Source: Capillidium heterosporum (taxonomy: Eukaryota > Entomophthoromycota > Entomophthoromycetes > Entomophthorales > Capillidiaceae). From it: DNA of 64,000 bases. The notes below the pieces were generated by a model that was not told the origin of the DNA, made no database searches, and saw only the letters and a list, made by a program, of their open reading frames with translations. The position numbers and the translations under genes are program-made. Below are positions 12,126-22,253 of this stretch, piece after piece. The stretch covers positions 2,356,001 to 2,420,000 of the forward strand of contig WBMQ01000003.1 in assembly GCA_016630905.1 (NCBI GenBank), in the 5' to 3' direction. Each line of letters begins with the position of its first letter. Positions within the stretch are counted from its first letter, which is position 1.

Positions 12126-12824
12126 ATGAGTAAAGGCACCATGGTGAAACCTTTCAGTGACATAACGATAGAGGACATAGTAACGGGGAAGAGTAGCGGC
12201 AACTTAACCCTCAACAAGTTCCGAACCTACCTACACGACATCGAACACTCGGTTGAGAACTTGGAGTTCACCAGATGGTTCCTGAATTACGAAGCCAGAT
12301 ACTACACAGTTATGGGTGGTGGACCACCAGGTTTTATCCCAATGAAGCCACCTATCCAATTCTCCTTACTATCGATCGATAACGCCGACGAAACTGATTC
12401 GGTTGAACAATTCACCTACCCCCCAGCATATATAACCGACTTGGAGAAGTACGCCGTAACCAGCAAGAAATTCAGCCTCAATCGCAAGTTCCTCCCTACC
12501 CTAGGCAGCAACTGGCAGTGGCCTCTAAGTCGAAGTTTGAAGTTCTACGCCGAGCTCAAGCTCATCAACTCTATATTTTTTAACCCCCAATCCATTATGG
12601 AACTCAACTTACCTGGCGATATGAAGGACCAGCTACGACAACAAGTCAAGACAAGCTGCCACCCCGACATCTTCATCGACGTATATAGGCATTGCTATCA
12701 ACTTTTGAAGACAAACTCGTTGCCATTATTCTTAAGTAAGGTTGCCGAGATGGACCAGGTAAAAGTTAAACCTTCGAACTTGGCCCTAACCCTCAAGCAT
12801 AGAATATCAAATCTGCTAAAGTAG
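12126..12824 (+). CDS. RGS-domain protein, fungal type
   Basis: Single-exon gene of 232 residues. The N-terminal third matches the fungal RGS pattern: ITIEDIVTGKSSGNLTLNKF, then YLHDIEHSVENLEFTRWFLN, i.e. helices that carry EHS.ENL in fungal RGS proteins. The spacer with GGGPPGFIPMKPPI and a hydrophilic loop is followed by the C-terminal RGS helices (LINSIFFNPQSIMELNLPGD, then CHPDIFIDVYRHCYQLLKTN). RGS proteins accelerate GTP hydrolysis by G-alpha subunits. This short form has no transmembrane or DEP domain, so it is probably cytosolic or membrane-associated through other contacts. Which G-alpha it serves cannot be told. The ATG at 12126 follows an AT-rich leader, and downstream AATAAA motifs lie near 13,055. 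No intron is needed. Confidence 0.85.
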   Translation: MSKGTMVKPFSDITIEDIVTGKSSGNLTLNKFRTYLHDIEHSVENLEFTRWFLNYEARYYTVMGGGPPGFIPMKPPIQFSLLSIDNADETDSVEQFTYPPAYITDLEKYAVTSKKFSLNRKFLPTLGSNWQWPLSRSLKFYAELKLINSIFFNPQSIMELNLPGDMKDQLRQQVKTSCHPDIFIDVYRHCYQLLKTNSLPLFLSKVAEMDQVKVKPSNLALTLKHRISNLLK

Positions 12825-14942
12825 CCCAGAGCATCATCAATTCTACACCTACAAGCTCGGCTCTAGTTTAGTTCCATTTGGTCTAGTTCGCATACATGAC
12901 ACTCATACTTTTCTTACATTTTCATGTTGATGCCACTGCAATTAATTAAATTTCTAATTTGTACGTAGACGCTACCCTTTCCCTTCCTTTCCAAATCTAG
13001 CCTGCCTTGGTTTGGCTTGGTGTACATATAGACTATATTAGATTTATGTGCTCTAAATAAATATACAATTTCTTTTTCCACCATGCTGCTTTATAATACA
13101 ATGATATGTTTTATATTACATAAGCCTCTCAACCTATCAAGTAGATTGTTCTTTATAACCAGTTTTACTAAAATACCAGTTTGTATAATCAAAAATAACA
13201 AAGTCAAAAGGATGTGATACTTAGCTTGTAGGAGGTCTTGTTCAATAGAATGCTCCTATCGATTGATCATTTATAGATACATAATTATTTCCTACCCGAA
13301 CCACATTCCATCAACACTGCTTAGTAGAGAAACGATTGACCTAATTCGAAGTTAATATGTTGGAAACTCATCTACTTTTAGCTATTCAAGGTAGACGAGC
13401 TATCAACGAACGATATAGTTTTTGTCAGCTGCAATCAACCTGGATTCATAGGTATATCTCTAGCTCAGTGATCGAATGTCTGCTATAAACACTTGATAGA
13501 CCTTCTAACCAATAATACCGTTTTGATTAGATATAGTACAGCTTTCAAATTTGAAGTATACTGGTGATCGCTTTGTCTTGACTGAGAATCTTTGACGTTT
13601 CAAGGGTATGAATATACTTTCAAAAGCTAATTTTCGAATTGTATGTAAATTTTCTAACGTCATTGCCTTTCAAGTGCTATGAACTTGAGTCGTAATCCTC
13701 GGTTACATCTTCTTAACTGATTCCCCATCTTATGGGTACTTTGTCTATTCGTTGAAATTTACAATGGTTTGTGGCTTGCAATCGGAAATTACATGGTTGT
13801 CGCATTAGTACTTCTTTTTAGCTATCTATTTTCACTACTTCAAGTTGTTTTATACGTCATTATCAGTGGCAAATCATATGAAAGATATAGGGATCTACAT
13901 CTTGCGGTACATATAATACAATCACCAACTCATGAAGGCAAAAATAGTATGCTTCGCATTTAAGAACCCCAGTAATTTAAAATAGGAAGACATAGTTGGT
14001 TAACTAGAAAAATATCTTTATGAACTGGTAGCTTGTAATGTAGTGAGTAGGCCACAAACCAACAAAAGGTATAGTTAACCTGATTATTAACTATTTATGG
14101 ACTCGGTATTGCATCTAGCGCATACTATAAAACATAGGCTCTTATAGATGTATTTATCTTAGGTTTATAGCTTTTAGAATGTTTGAACAAGATATCACAG
14201 TAAAGATAGGCCATACAATCCATTTATTGTATAGCTTTAAAGTCACTTAAACTAATAAGCAAAGAATCTGTTACAAATAATTAACCAATAACTTATTTGA
14301 CATATACTGTTTAAAGTATTGTAGGTATAAGCTGAATTACATCTTTGACTAGACCAGCTGCAAATTTGCAAAAGAAAATGCTAAAGTCCAAATTTGCAAT
14401 TTAATAAATAAGAGACATCTACTTCAAGCCATGGATTCAGGACGATAGGGAAAGGTAGATTAAATGAAATATCAAGGCATTACCTTACGACCCTACCTTT
14501 ATATCTATATTGAAAAAGTAGTTAAATTTTGGTAGGCTGTGAGATAACCCAAACTAAATTATTTTGGGCGATGGCAACCTGAATCCGACTATGAAACAGT
14601 GCGAATAGTAGAATTTGTCGTTACTATTAACTTCCAAGTCAACTCATTTACCCCTTAACTAGTCGAAATTGGGATTTACCCCACTATTAAAATCAATACC
14701 AAACAACATTTTCTTCTATTTCCTTCTGTTGAAATTTGCTTTCATTTTTGTTGAGATATCTCCCTTTCACCTCTATACGCTTCCCTTCAATAAATTAAAA
14801 AGGACTCCTGAACCCAACGTAAAACTTCAGCTGGCAGTCCAACCCTCTGTTACATATTAGACATATCCATCCTAGATTTATAAACTATACAAACCTCCTA
14901 AGTTACTCTTATATCCCAGCCAACTTATCAACCTTTGTAAAA
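12825..14942. other. Spacer, 2.1 kb
   Basis: AT-rich spacer between two same-strand genes. Small frames at 13769-13963 (hydrophobic) and 14669-14860 lack a good start or coding bias. No RNA gene recognised. Confidence 0.5.
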
Positions 14943-15641
14943 ATGGATTTTGTCAGTGCTACTGGTTTCGCCTTCCCCCCACTGCCAAAGCAGGAGTTGA
15001 CGCGTGGAGACGTCCGCAGCGGTGAGATTGTTCGCAAAAAACTGCATGTCGACCTAGAAACCCCTAATAAACCCCTACCTTCTGACGTCGACGGTAAGTC
15101 CAATGAGCCTACCAATCTTTTGCAACACTACCCCCATCTCAAAGATACCATGAACCCCTCGCCTTCCAGCTCTTTAACCTTTTTTAACAGCTCCGAGTCG
15201 GACGACGACAGCAAGCGGGTCGAAGAAAGTGACAGTGATGTTGACGACGCCTCCATCTCGCCTCAGGAGATCCACCACCTCAACAAGCTGCAGCTGGACC
15301 ATCAGTACCTCAGTGAGCAAAACAGGGTACTTATGCGTGAATTGGCCTGTGCCAAGATGACGGCTCAAGCTCTACGCTCTATCATCGTCCAAAAGGATGA
15401 ACAGCTGACGCAGCTAGCCAAAGATCTACCTAATTTGAACTTCAACAGCTTAAACTCAGTCAAACTTTCGGCTCCTATATCCAATGAAATTCGTACTAAC
15501 GTCGAGCCTACTATGAATACCAATGACAACAAAGCTAATACAGTACCAAATAAAGCGAAGGGTAAGGAAGAAGCGGGGATTGGTACTAAGATGAAGCTAT
15601 CGTTCAGGCTACGTGGCTTAACTTCCAAGAACACTCAATAG
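14943..15641 (+). CDS. Hypothetical coiled-coil protein
   Basis: Single-exon frame of 232 residues with exon-like GC content, starting at the ATG in AAAAATGGA. The N-terminal ~90 residues are Pro/Ser-rich. Residues ~80-100 are a Ser/Asp/Glu-rich acidic patch (SSESDDDSKRVEESDSDVDD), a likely CK2-type phosphorylation tract. Residues ~105-160 form a helical, leucine-spaced segment (HHLNKLQLDHQYLSEQNRVL then MRELACAKMTAQALRSIIVQ) that looks like a coiled coil or zipper without the basic region of a bZIP. The tail is Asn/Lys-rich and ends in a basic patch (KMKLSFRLRGLTSK). I do not recognise the family and assign no function. Same-strand neighbours are more than 1.5 kb away. Confidence 0.7.
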   Translation: MDFVSATGFAFPPLPKQELTRGDVRSGEIVRKKLHVDLETPNKPLPSDVDGKSNEPTNLLQHYPHLKDTMNPSPSSSLTFFNSSESDDDSKRVEESDSDVDDASISPQEIHHLNKLQLDHQYLSEQNRVLMRELACAKMTAQALRSIIVQKDEQLTQLAKDLPNLNFNSLNSVKLSAPISNEIRTNVEPTMNTNDNKANTVPNKAKGKEEAGIGTKMKLSFRLRGLTSKNTQ

Positions 15642-17324
15642 CTCTAATCTATCCATTCATATTCTTGGCTTCTAGATTAGAGGCCATCGCTTTATTTTTA
15701 TATTATATTTATGAATCACCTGGTTGACCCGACTCTCCTCTAATAAACTTATTTCGAACTACCGTTAAAAGGCATTATGGTATTTTAAATTAGAAAACCA
15801 GATATACAGGTAAACTAAGTGATTTCTAAACATTAGGTTACTGCATCCTTTGTATTGTATCACTACTGTCATTTCGTTAGCTTTGATGTAGCTCCACACC
15901 TTACCAAGTAAAGAATTCATAACAACTTATAGTATTCTAATATATTTTACAAATTCTAAAACAGTCCAGCTTTTATTTTATAAATTTGGACTGCAAGTAC
16001 ATCTTTAAACTCTTTCGATATCCATTAATAAAGTTTAATACTACATTCTCTAAACTAAGTATTGTCAAAGTAAATGACCCATACCATCGTTCAAATGGTA
16101 TTAGCTTTAACACCAACCTCAAGCCTCTCTATTCTTTGTACTTTTTTCAAACCCTATATTTATCCTTTATACAAATATACGACTTCTTACATTTACCATT
16201 TTCACCAATTTTTTGATATATGAGTGTCTTTTCTAATGATTTCCCTAGGTATACTAAGTCTTTAAATTATCCATACCATAAATATTACCAGCCGTATTAG
16301 TAAGTTTTCAAATAACTTTGGTCCAAATGTAAAGTCTACTTGCAAAATTTAAAGATCATAAAGCCAAACTATATCTACTATCTACTTATTCCATCCACAC
16401 AGTCCAATTTCCTTCGATCTAAATTTAAAAATCAGACTGTATAGTAGAAGTGATGGCAGTAGTAAAGCTATTTCAGTAGCAATAGCATTATCTTTGTTTT
16501 TGGCTATTTTATAAAAAATGTGATCCCATAGATAGGTAGAGGTGGGATAAGGTTCATCTCCAGCTATCTCTCTATACTTACATACAAACCTACAGAGTTT
16601 AATTGCTCACGCCTGCTATATACCTACATAGCAAGACCCATCCAAGCCAACTTCCAAATCCAGAATTTTAAAATCAAATCAACATCCAAAATCTTCAGGG
16701 ATCTTTCCTAAGCCCAATATGTAATAACTTACAAACCAGTCCAGAACACCCAAATTAGACATTAGATCAGCAGTCTCCAACCTTTTAGGGATAGTCCAAA
16801 TATGCAAGATAAATTATAAATTTCGGCATGTCTTGATAAATTCCACTGAAATTTGTTGTGCAATTGAGGATATACTTTCAAGGTTGAATACTATTACATT
16901 AGGCCACTTACCATCTACAAACTTTACCTATTTAAAACAGCCTACAAGTCAAATACCTAGGTCCGTACTAAAAAGCAGCATATAAAGGTATCCAACTTCT
17001 TATTACCAAAACATCGAAACCAGTAAACCTACCACCCACTCCCAATTAGAAGCCCAGAACTCTTCTACCTGAATCTAGCTAGACCAACTACCTTCAACCT
17101 CCCCTACCTAATATCTAGCTCGTTGACATCAAATCCATCTCCAAAAACTCCAGATCCCTTGCAAAACTTTATAAATAATTCATCTTATAATCTTATCAGC
17201 ACTCTCTTTCAACGCTATATTCAAATTTTTGCAATAATAATAACACATATCTCTACTCCAATACACCTTCCTAAATACCCAAAACCATAACAAAAAACCA
17301 AAATTTTATTTTTAAAATAGAAAC
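15642..17324. other. Convergent spacer, 1.7 kb
   Basis: Between the coiled-coil gene (+) and the CHD gene (-), which converge. AT-rich; one 76-codon frame at 15986-16216 has no coding bias. Nothing else seen. Confidence 0.5.
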
Positions 17325-20300
17325 TCAAACCATATCATCCACCTCCTCATCATCATAATCTTCTTCCTCTTCTAAATAGTACTGCAAGTTAGGCAAGTTA
17401 TCAATTTGCTCAAACTCTCTCTTAGTTCCGTTACGAACTGACTCTACCATGGACATAGGTGGATCTTCAATCTGCATAGGCTCGTCGTCGACGTCGTCGT
17501 AGATGAGATGGTTAAAACTAACTGGTGCTTGGTCACACTTACCGATTTGATCATCTAAGACCATTTTCAAAACAGGCCCATTTGGCGAATCGAAGATGAC
17601 CATACGGGTTTGTGGTTGAAGTGTAGTTTGCTCGGGAATCATTTTGTTAGCTAATCTATCGCCAAACTCCTCATTCCCATTAACTAACCTCAATACGGGC
17701 CCATTAGCCGAATCGAATATAACATATTGGGCCTTGTTCTCTTGTTTGCTGGTATCCTCAGAAATAATACTAGTGATCTGGTTGAGATAGTCGGTACTTT
17801 GAATATCGGCTATCGAGTTAGTATTGAAGCCTTGACCTGTAGCAGCTATTGAAGTGCTACCTTTCGGTACGATACTCACATCTTGAGTAGGTCTAAATCT
17901 CTTATTACTGTTGAACCTATGGATCCTATTGGCCAAATAGTTGACAAGCTTGATGAGCATAGTTTCAGACGGGAAGTTGTTGAGTGAAGTTGTAGTGAAA
18001 GGGAAATTGGGGTCCATTATTAGCATCTCGAACTTGTCAAAGCCGTATAACCCCAAAGCCTTCAACAAGCTCAACGTAAGTTGGGAGGTGAGCCAAGAAG
18101 GTAGGACGATAGCTTTGGGTATGGTACTCAGCAAAGTAGTGTTGAATTCAGGGGAGGCAAGAACATCGTTGCGTAAAGTCCGTAAGACCATCATCCTTTT
18201 GAACTGACGTTTGATCTTAGTAGTCGTCAAGACATCTACGGGTACAGCTGCTTTACCAATTTCATCATCCTTAACTTGGGAAGAGTTGACGAGCTGGACG
18301 ACTAAATCTTGGATTTCCTTAGCCCCGTTGACTTCATGGAAACCAGGAGTTTGTTCGATATACTCCAAGCAGTTGCGCATGAGTCTGGCAAAGTAGGCTT
18401 CCAGCATGTCAGCTGACTTACCGAAGAGCCGTCCAATGGTTTGGAACCGGTACCATAGCCTAGGTTGCAATTCACGTCCACTAGTTTCAAACCCGAAGCT
18501 GGACAAGGTTTTGACAAAGTTGCGGTGCTCAGATACCGACCAAGTGGGGTCGTACTCGATCACGGAGGGGACGGGGGTCCCCGTGTGCAGAGCGTTAATC
18601 TGCTGGTGCAAAAACTCGTTGGCTTTAGCAGCAGCACTTTTGCTCTGGCCGCGACCTACCCTACCTGAACGGAGATAAAGGTTGGTGAACCTTTTAAGTC
18701 GCATACGTAAGTCAGTACCTACAGGCCAGATGGGTAGTTCTGAGTTGGTAGTAGTAACTGCACTGTTGGGTTCGGTGTTAATAGCTGGGGCGTTGGAGTC
18801 ATTGGGCTGAGTACTTGAGGCTTCTTCGCTATTATTATCGTTACTGTTGGTGTTGGTGTTAGTGGTGCCATTTAAGGCATCCTCTTCGACTTCTTCAACT
18901 TCGATACCATCGTCATCTTCGAACTCCTCATCATCATCATTACCGTTGCCACCGAGGTTGCCGGGGCGTCGTCGTTGAGCTATGGAATCGGGATTGAAAG
19001 TCAATGTTGAGAAGACGAGTTCAGGGTCTTGACGGAACGCTTTGAACTGGTTGAACCCGTGCTTCTTGGTGCCTAGAACTAAATCCCGGTCGGCTAGTGG
19101 TGTCCACCACTTGGGTAGTGAGCTGGGGATACTGATACCTTCGCGGAATAAACGCAAGTTACCTTCAGCATCGGTGACTAACATGCCATGGTTGATGATG
19201 TATAAATCTCGTAACCTATGGATTAGAGCTTTGGGTTTACGGGTAGTAGCCCCCAGATACCTAGGAGCCTCCCTTACGAAATCCTGGTAGTTCAAAATCT
19301 GCTGTTGGGTAGCATTGGGGTAAGGAACCTGGACGTCAACCGTGAACTGAGCGGTGAGATCCCGCATAAAAAGGTCAGTAGCTTCCTGGTCGTCACACTC
19401 AAAAGCTTGTAGGATGTACCCTCTATCTACGTCGTAGCTGACGTTGGGTTCCTTCAATTGTAGTATGGCGAGGCAGATGGAAATAAAACACTTGCTGCAG
19501 GCCACTAAGTCCTTGAGGCTACGAGTTGGTGAGAAGCCTCGGTAGATGGAATTCCAGCCCGCTAATCCGAAGGTCATCAACCGTTGGTAGAGCAGCTGGA
19601 TCTCACCTTGAGCCCACCGTTCAAAGTCTACTTCGTCACCGGGTTTTGATTCAGAACCTGCAGGCGATAACGATATTAATCCAGCCAAATTGGATGGCTT
19701 CGAGAAAGCGTCAGCCGTTGTTGGGGTCGAAGAATTCTTCTTAATAATTCCTTTGATCTCGAGTTTGTTGACCGGTTTACGTTGTCGAGGTTCGTCGATG
19801 ATGAGTGGATTTTTGGGGATTAGGAACTCGGGTTCAACTTTAGCATTCTCGGCCCACTTGTCCCAGAACTGGGGGTCGTCCATCGATATGTAGTTGTTGT
19901 CGAAGGTGGTGAACGATGCCTTTGAGAAGGTTGATCCCTGCTCACGCGCCCCGTAAGTTATCACCGTACTCCTACGCTGTAAGATGGAGTCGATATCCTC
20001 TTCGTAGAACTTGTTACTCTCAGTATCGTCTAGCAGAGCACCATAGGCTCCTAGCTTTAGTAGATCCTCAACTTCCTTCTTACTAAGACCGGTAGAGGTG
20101 CTTTCACTCGTGCTGCCGTCCATCTTCTGCATGACGGCTTTGTCCAATCCGAGCTTCAGGTTAGCCCTGTCGAACATTTGACGTTCATAGGTGTTGGCGC
20201 AAAGGAGACGGTAAATCTTTACTGGCTGGGTTTGTCCAATACGGTGAACACGGGCTTGAGCCTGTAAGTCGTTCTGAGGGTTCCAATCGGAATCAAAAAT

Positions 20301-22253
20301 GATGACGGTATCGGCGGCTGTCAAGTTGATACCGACACCACCAGCACGTGTACAAAGTAAGAAGGCAAAGGAGTCTTCGGACGTGGAGAAGCGATCGATA
20401 GAGGCCTGACGTTCCGTACCCTTGACACCCCCGTCGATACGTTCGTAGTTATAGTTGCGGAAGGCCATGTAGTCACCTATCAGGTCCAGCACCTTTGTCA
20501 TCTGACTGAAGATAAGCACTTTGTGGCCCGACTCCTTGAGCTTGGGTAGCAACTTGTCCATGAGTACGAGCTTTCCCGAAGACTTGACGAGGACTTCATG
20601 GTACTGCTGGTCATCGTAGCCGGGGTAATCGGCCATGATCTTCTCTTCAGTACCTTTGATGAGGAAGGGGTGGTTGCAGCACTTGCGTAACTCCATCATG
20701 ATGTTGTTCAAGGAAGGGCCGTCGTTACCTTTACCACCCCTACGGATCCAAGTGAAGTTACGTTCGAGGATGGCCCGGTACCAAGTCTTTTGGGCATTGG
20801 TGAGTTGAACCTCGATAACAGTCTCTTCTTTGCTGGGAATTGACTTCTCGACGTCCTCCTTGAATCTACGAAGCATGAGCGGCTTAAGGATCTCTTGGAG
20901 CTCAGTGACCTCAGTAGAGCTCTTGAGGTCGCCGAATTTGTTCAGGAAGGCGTCTTCGTCGACAAACCGGCTAGGCTCCAAGAAGTTGAGGAGGGAGAAC
21001 AACTCTTTTACCGAGTTCTGAAGTGGAGTTCCTGTCAGCAAGACTCTATGGTCCAACTGGTAAGACCGTAAAGCCTCCAACACTTTGCTGTTACGGTTCT
21101 TGAGTCGGTGGGCTTCGTCAAATATCCCTACTTGCCAAGGAATGGGGGATAGTTGGTTTATGGAGACATAAGCCATTTCATAAGTGGTAATTAGAACGTC
21201 AAATCGGTACAGATCAGACAGCCTGGAGTTGTCGCTGTCTTTGTAGTAGAACTCGGTGTCGATGATTATGTTGCGAGAAGTTTGGGAGCCGTGGAATACA
21301 ATGACATTGAGATCGGTCCAGTTGTTGAACTCACGTTCCCAATGAGGTATAGTGGATAGAGGTGCTACCACCAGGAATGGACCGCGCATGTTGCAGGTTC
21401 GGTAGATGTGGTAGAGGAAGGAAACCGATTGCACCGTCTTGCCCAGTCCCATCTCATCAGCCATAATTGAGGATTGGTTGTGATACCAGCAGTAGGTCAA
21501 CCAGTTTAGCCCTTCCAATTGGTAGTCGCGTAGCTGGTTACCATTCTTGAAGATGGGGGACTCTTCCAGCTTCTGGAAAGTGTGAGCACTAGGTCGCTCC
21601 TTATTGACCTTGAAGCTTTTGCCGGGGAGGTCTTGCCGATTGGAGAACAGCTCTAAAGCTTCTCGATTGTAGCCCTGGATGAACTCTAAAGTCTCCCAGG
21701 TAGAGTCTTCATAGGGCTGGCCACACCACTTTACTAGGACGTAGACCTTTACTCCTTCGGAGGTGGATTTGTCGTCGATCTCACCCTCGTCTAATACCCG
21801 ATCGACTTCAAGGTAGAGTGGGTTGAACGGTTCCTCGTAAGCTTCGGGATTTTCGGCGTACAGGTCCAAAAACTTCTTGAGGCGGCTCTTGCCGTTGGAT
21901 GCCTTGATCTCCACCAAGCTTCTAGAGACCCAAGCCACATGGTGAAAGGACCTGTACTTGAACTTGACGAGGATCTCCTCCTTTCCCTCTTGCTCGCGGT
22001 ACGATAGAAAGGACTCGATTTCGTCCTCGCCAAACGGGATGGTAACCTGCTCGTAGGGAACCATCTTGGGCTTGTTCCTGGATTTGGGTTTGGAGGATGC
22101 CTTGACGACTCTATCCTCGACCATTGGCTCTGATTCAGCTTCCGAAGAGTTTAGAAACTCCGAATCGTTGGGTTCCCGGTAGTCCACTTTCTTGTCCTTG
22201 ATTCGCTTGGTGGATGTTCTCGATTTAGCTTTAGTATCCGAAGTATCCGACAT
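17325..22253 (-). CDS. CHD chromatin remodeller, CHD6-9/Kismet type
   Basis: A single 4.9-kb exon encodes 1,642 residues, striking in an intron-rich neighbourhood. In order: basic/acidic N-terminus; chromodomain 1 (~76-135) and 2 (~146-212, with YVLVKWCGQPYEDSTWE); SNF2 ATPase (~240-720) with Walker A DEMGLGKT (266-273), DEAH (379-382) and helicase motif VI QAQARVHRIGQ. Subfamily III traits are VAPLSTIPHWEREFNNW followed by FHGSQTSR, and two downstream SANT/SLIDE-like blocks, LPKWWTPLADRDLVLGTKKH and WSVSEHRNFVKTLSSFGFE. Both blocks match CHD7 wording rather than Chd1. An Asp/Glu/Asn-rich spacer separates them. No BRK or PHD domain is seen. The C-terminus carries two copies of a VIFDS.NGPVL motif and an acidic tail. 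The predicted function is ATP-driven nucleosome sliding; targets are unknown. Confidence 0.93.
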   Translation of the reverse strand: MSDTSDTKAKSRTSTKRIKDKKVDYREPNDSEFLNSSEAESEPMVEDRVVKASSKPKSRNKPKMVPYEQVTIPFGEDEIESFLSYREQEGKEEILVKFKYRSFHHVAWVSRSLVEIKASNGKSRLKKFLDLYAENPEAYEEPFNPLYLEVDRVLDEGEIDDKSTSEGVKVYVLVKWCGQPYEDSTWETLEFIQGYNREALELFSNRQDLPGKSFKVNKERPSAHTFQKLEESPIFKNGNQLRDYQLEGLNWLTYCWYHNQSSIMADEMGLGKTVQSVSFLYHIYRTCNMRGPFLVVAPLSTIPHWEREFNNWTDLNVIVFHGSQTSRNIIIDTEFYYKDSDNSRLSDLYRFDVLITTYEMAYVSINQLSPIPWQVGIFDEAHRLKNRNSKVLEALRSYQLDHRVLLTGTPLQNSVKELFSLLNFLEPSRFVDEDAFLNKFGDLKSSTEVTELQEILKPLMLRRFKEDVEKSIPSKEETVIEVQLTNAQKTWYRAILERNFTWIRRGGKGNDGPSLNNIMMELRKCCNHPFLIKGTEEKIMADYPGYDDQQYHEVLVKSSGKLVLMDKLLPKLKESGHKVLIFSQMTKVLDLIGDYMAFRNYNYERIDGGVKGTERQASIDRFSTSEDSFAFLLCTRAGGVGINLTAADTVIIFDSDWNPQNDLQAQARVHRIGQTQPVKIYRLLCANTYERQMFDRANLKLGLDKAVMQKMDGSTSESTSTGLSKKEVEDLLKLGAYGALLDDTESNKFYEEDIDSILQRRSTVITYGAREQGSTFSKASFTTFDNNYISMDDPQFWDKWAENAKVEPEFLIPKNPLIIDEPRQRKPVNKLEIKGIIKKNSSTPTTADAFSKPSNLAGLISLSPAGSESKPGDEVDFERWAQGEIQLLYQRLMTFGLAGWNSIYRGFSPTRSLKDLVACSKCFISICLAILQLKEPNVSYDVDRGYILQAFECDDQEATDLFMRDLTAQFTVDVQVPYPNATQQQILNYQDFVREAPRYLGATTRKPKALIHRLRDLYIINHGMLVTDAEGNLRLFREGISIPSSLPKWWTPLADRDLVLGTKKHGFNQFKAFRQDPELVFSTLTFNPDSIAQRRRPGNLGGNGNDDDEEFEDDDGIEVEEVEEDALNGTTNTNTNSNDNNSEEASSTQPNDSNAPAINTEPNSAVTTTNSELPIWPVGTDLRMRLKRFTNLYLRSGRVGRGQSKSAAAKANEFLHQQINALHTGTPVPSVIEYDPTWSVSEHRNFVKTLSSFGFETSGRELQPRLWYRFQTIGRLFGKSADMLEAYFARLMRNCLEYIEQTPGFHEVNGAKEIQDLVVQLVNSSQVKDDEIGKAAVPVDVLTTTKIKRQFKRMMVLRTLRNDVLASPEFNTTLLSTIPKAIVLPSWLTSQLTLSLLKALGLYGFDKFEMLIMDPNFPFTTTSLNNFPSETMLIKLVNYLANRIHRFNSNKRFRPTQDVSIVPKGSTSIAATGQGFNTNSIADIQSTDYLNQITSIISEDTSKQENKAQYVIFDSANGPVLRLVNGNEEFGDRLANKMIPEQTTLQPQTRMVIFDSPNGPVLKMVLDDQIGKCDQAPVSFNHLIYDDVDDEPMQIEDPPMSMVESVRNGTKREFEQIDNLPNLQYYLEEEEDYDDEEVDDMV

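Noticed and set aside
13769-13963. 64-codon hydrophobic frame
   Set aside because: Begins with TTG, has no coding bias, and lies in an AT-rich spacer.
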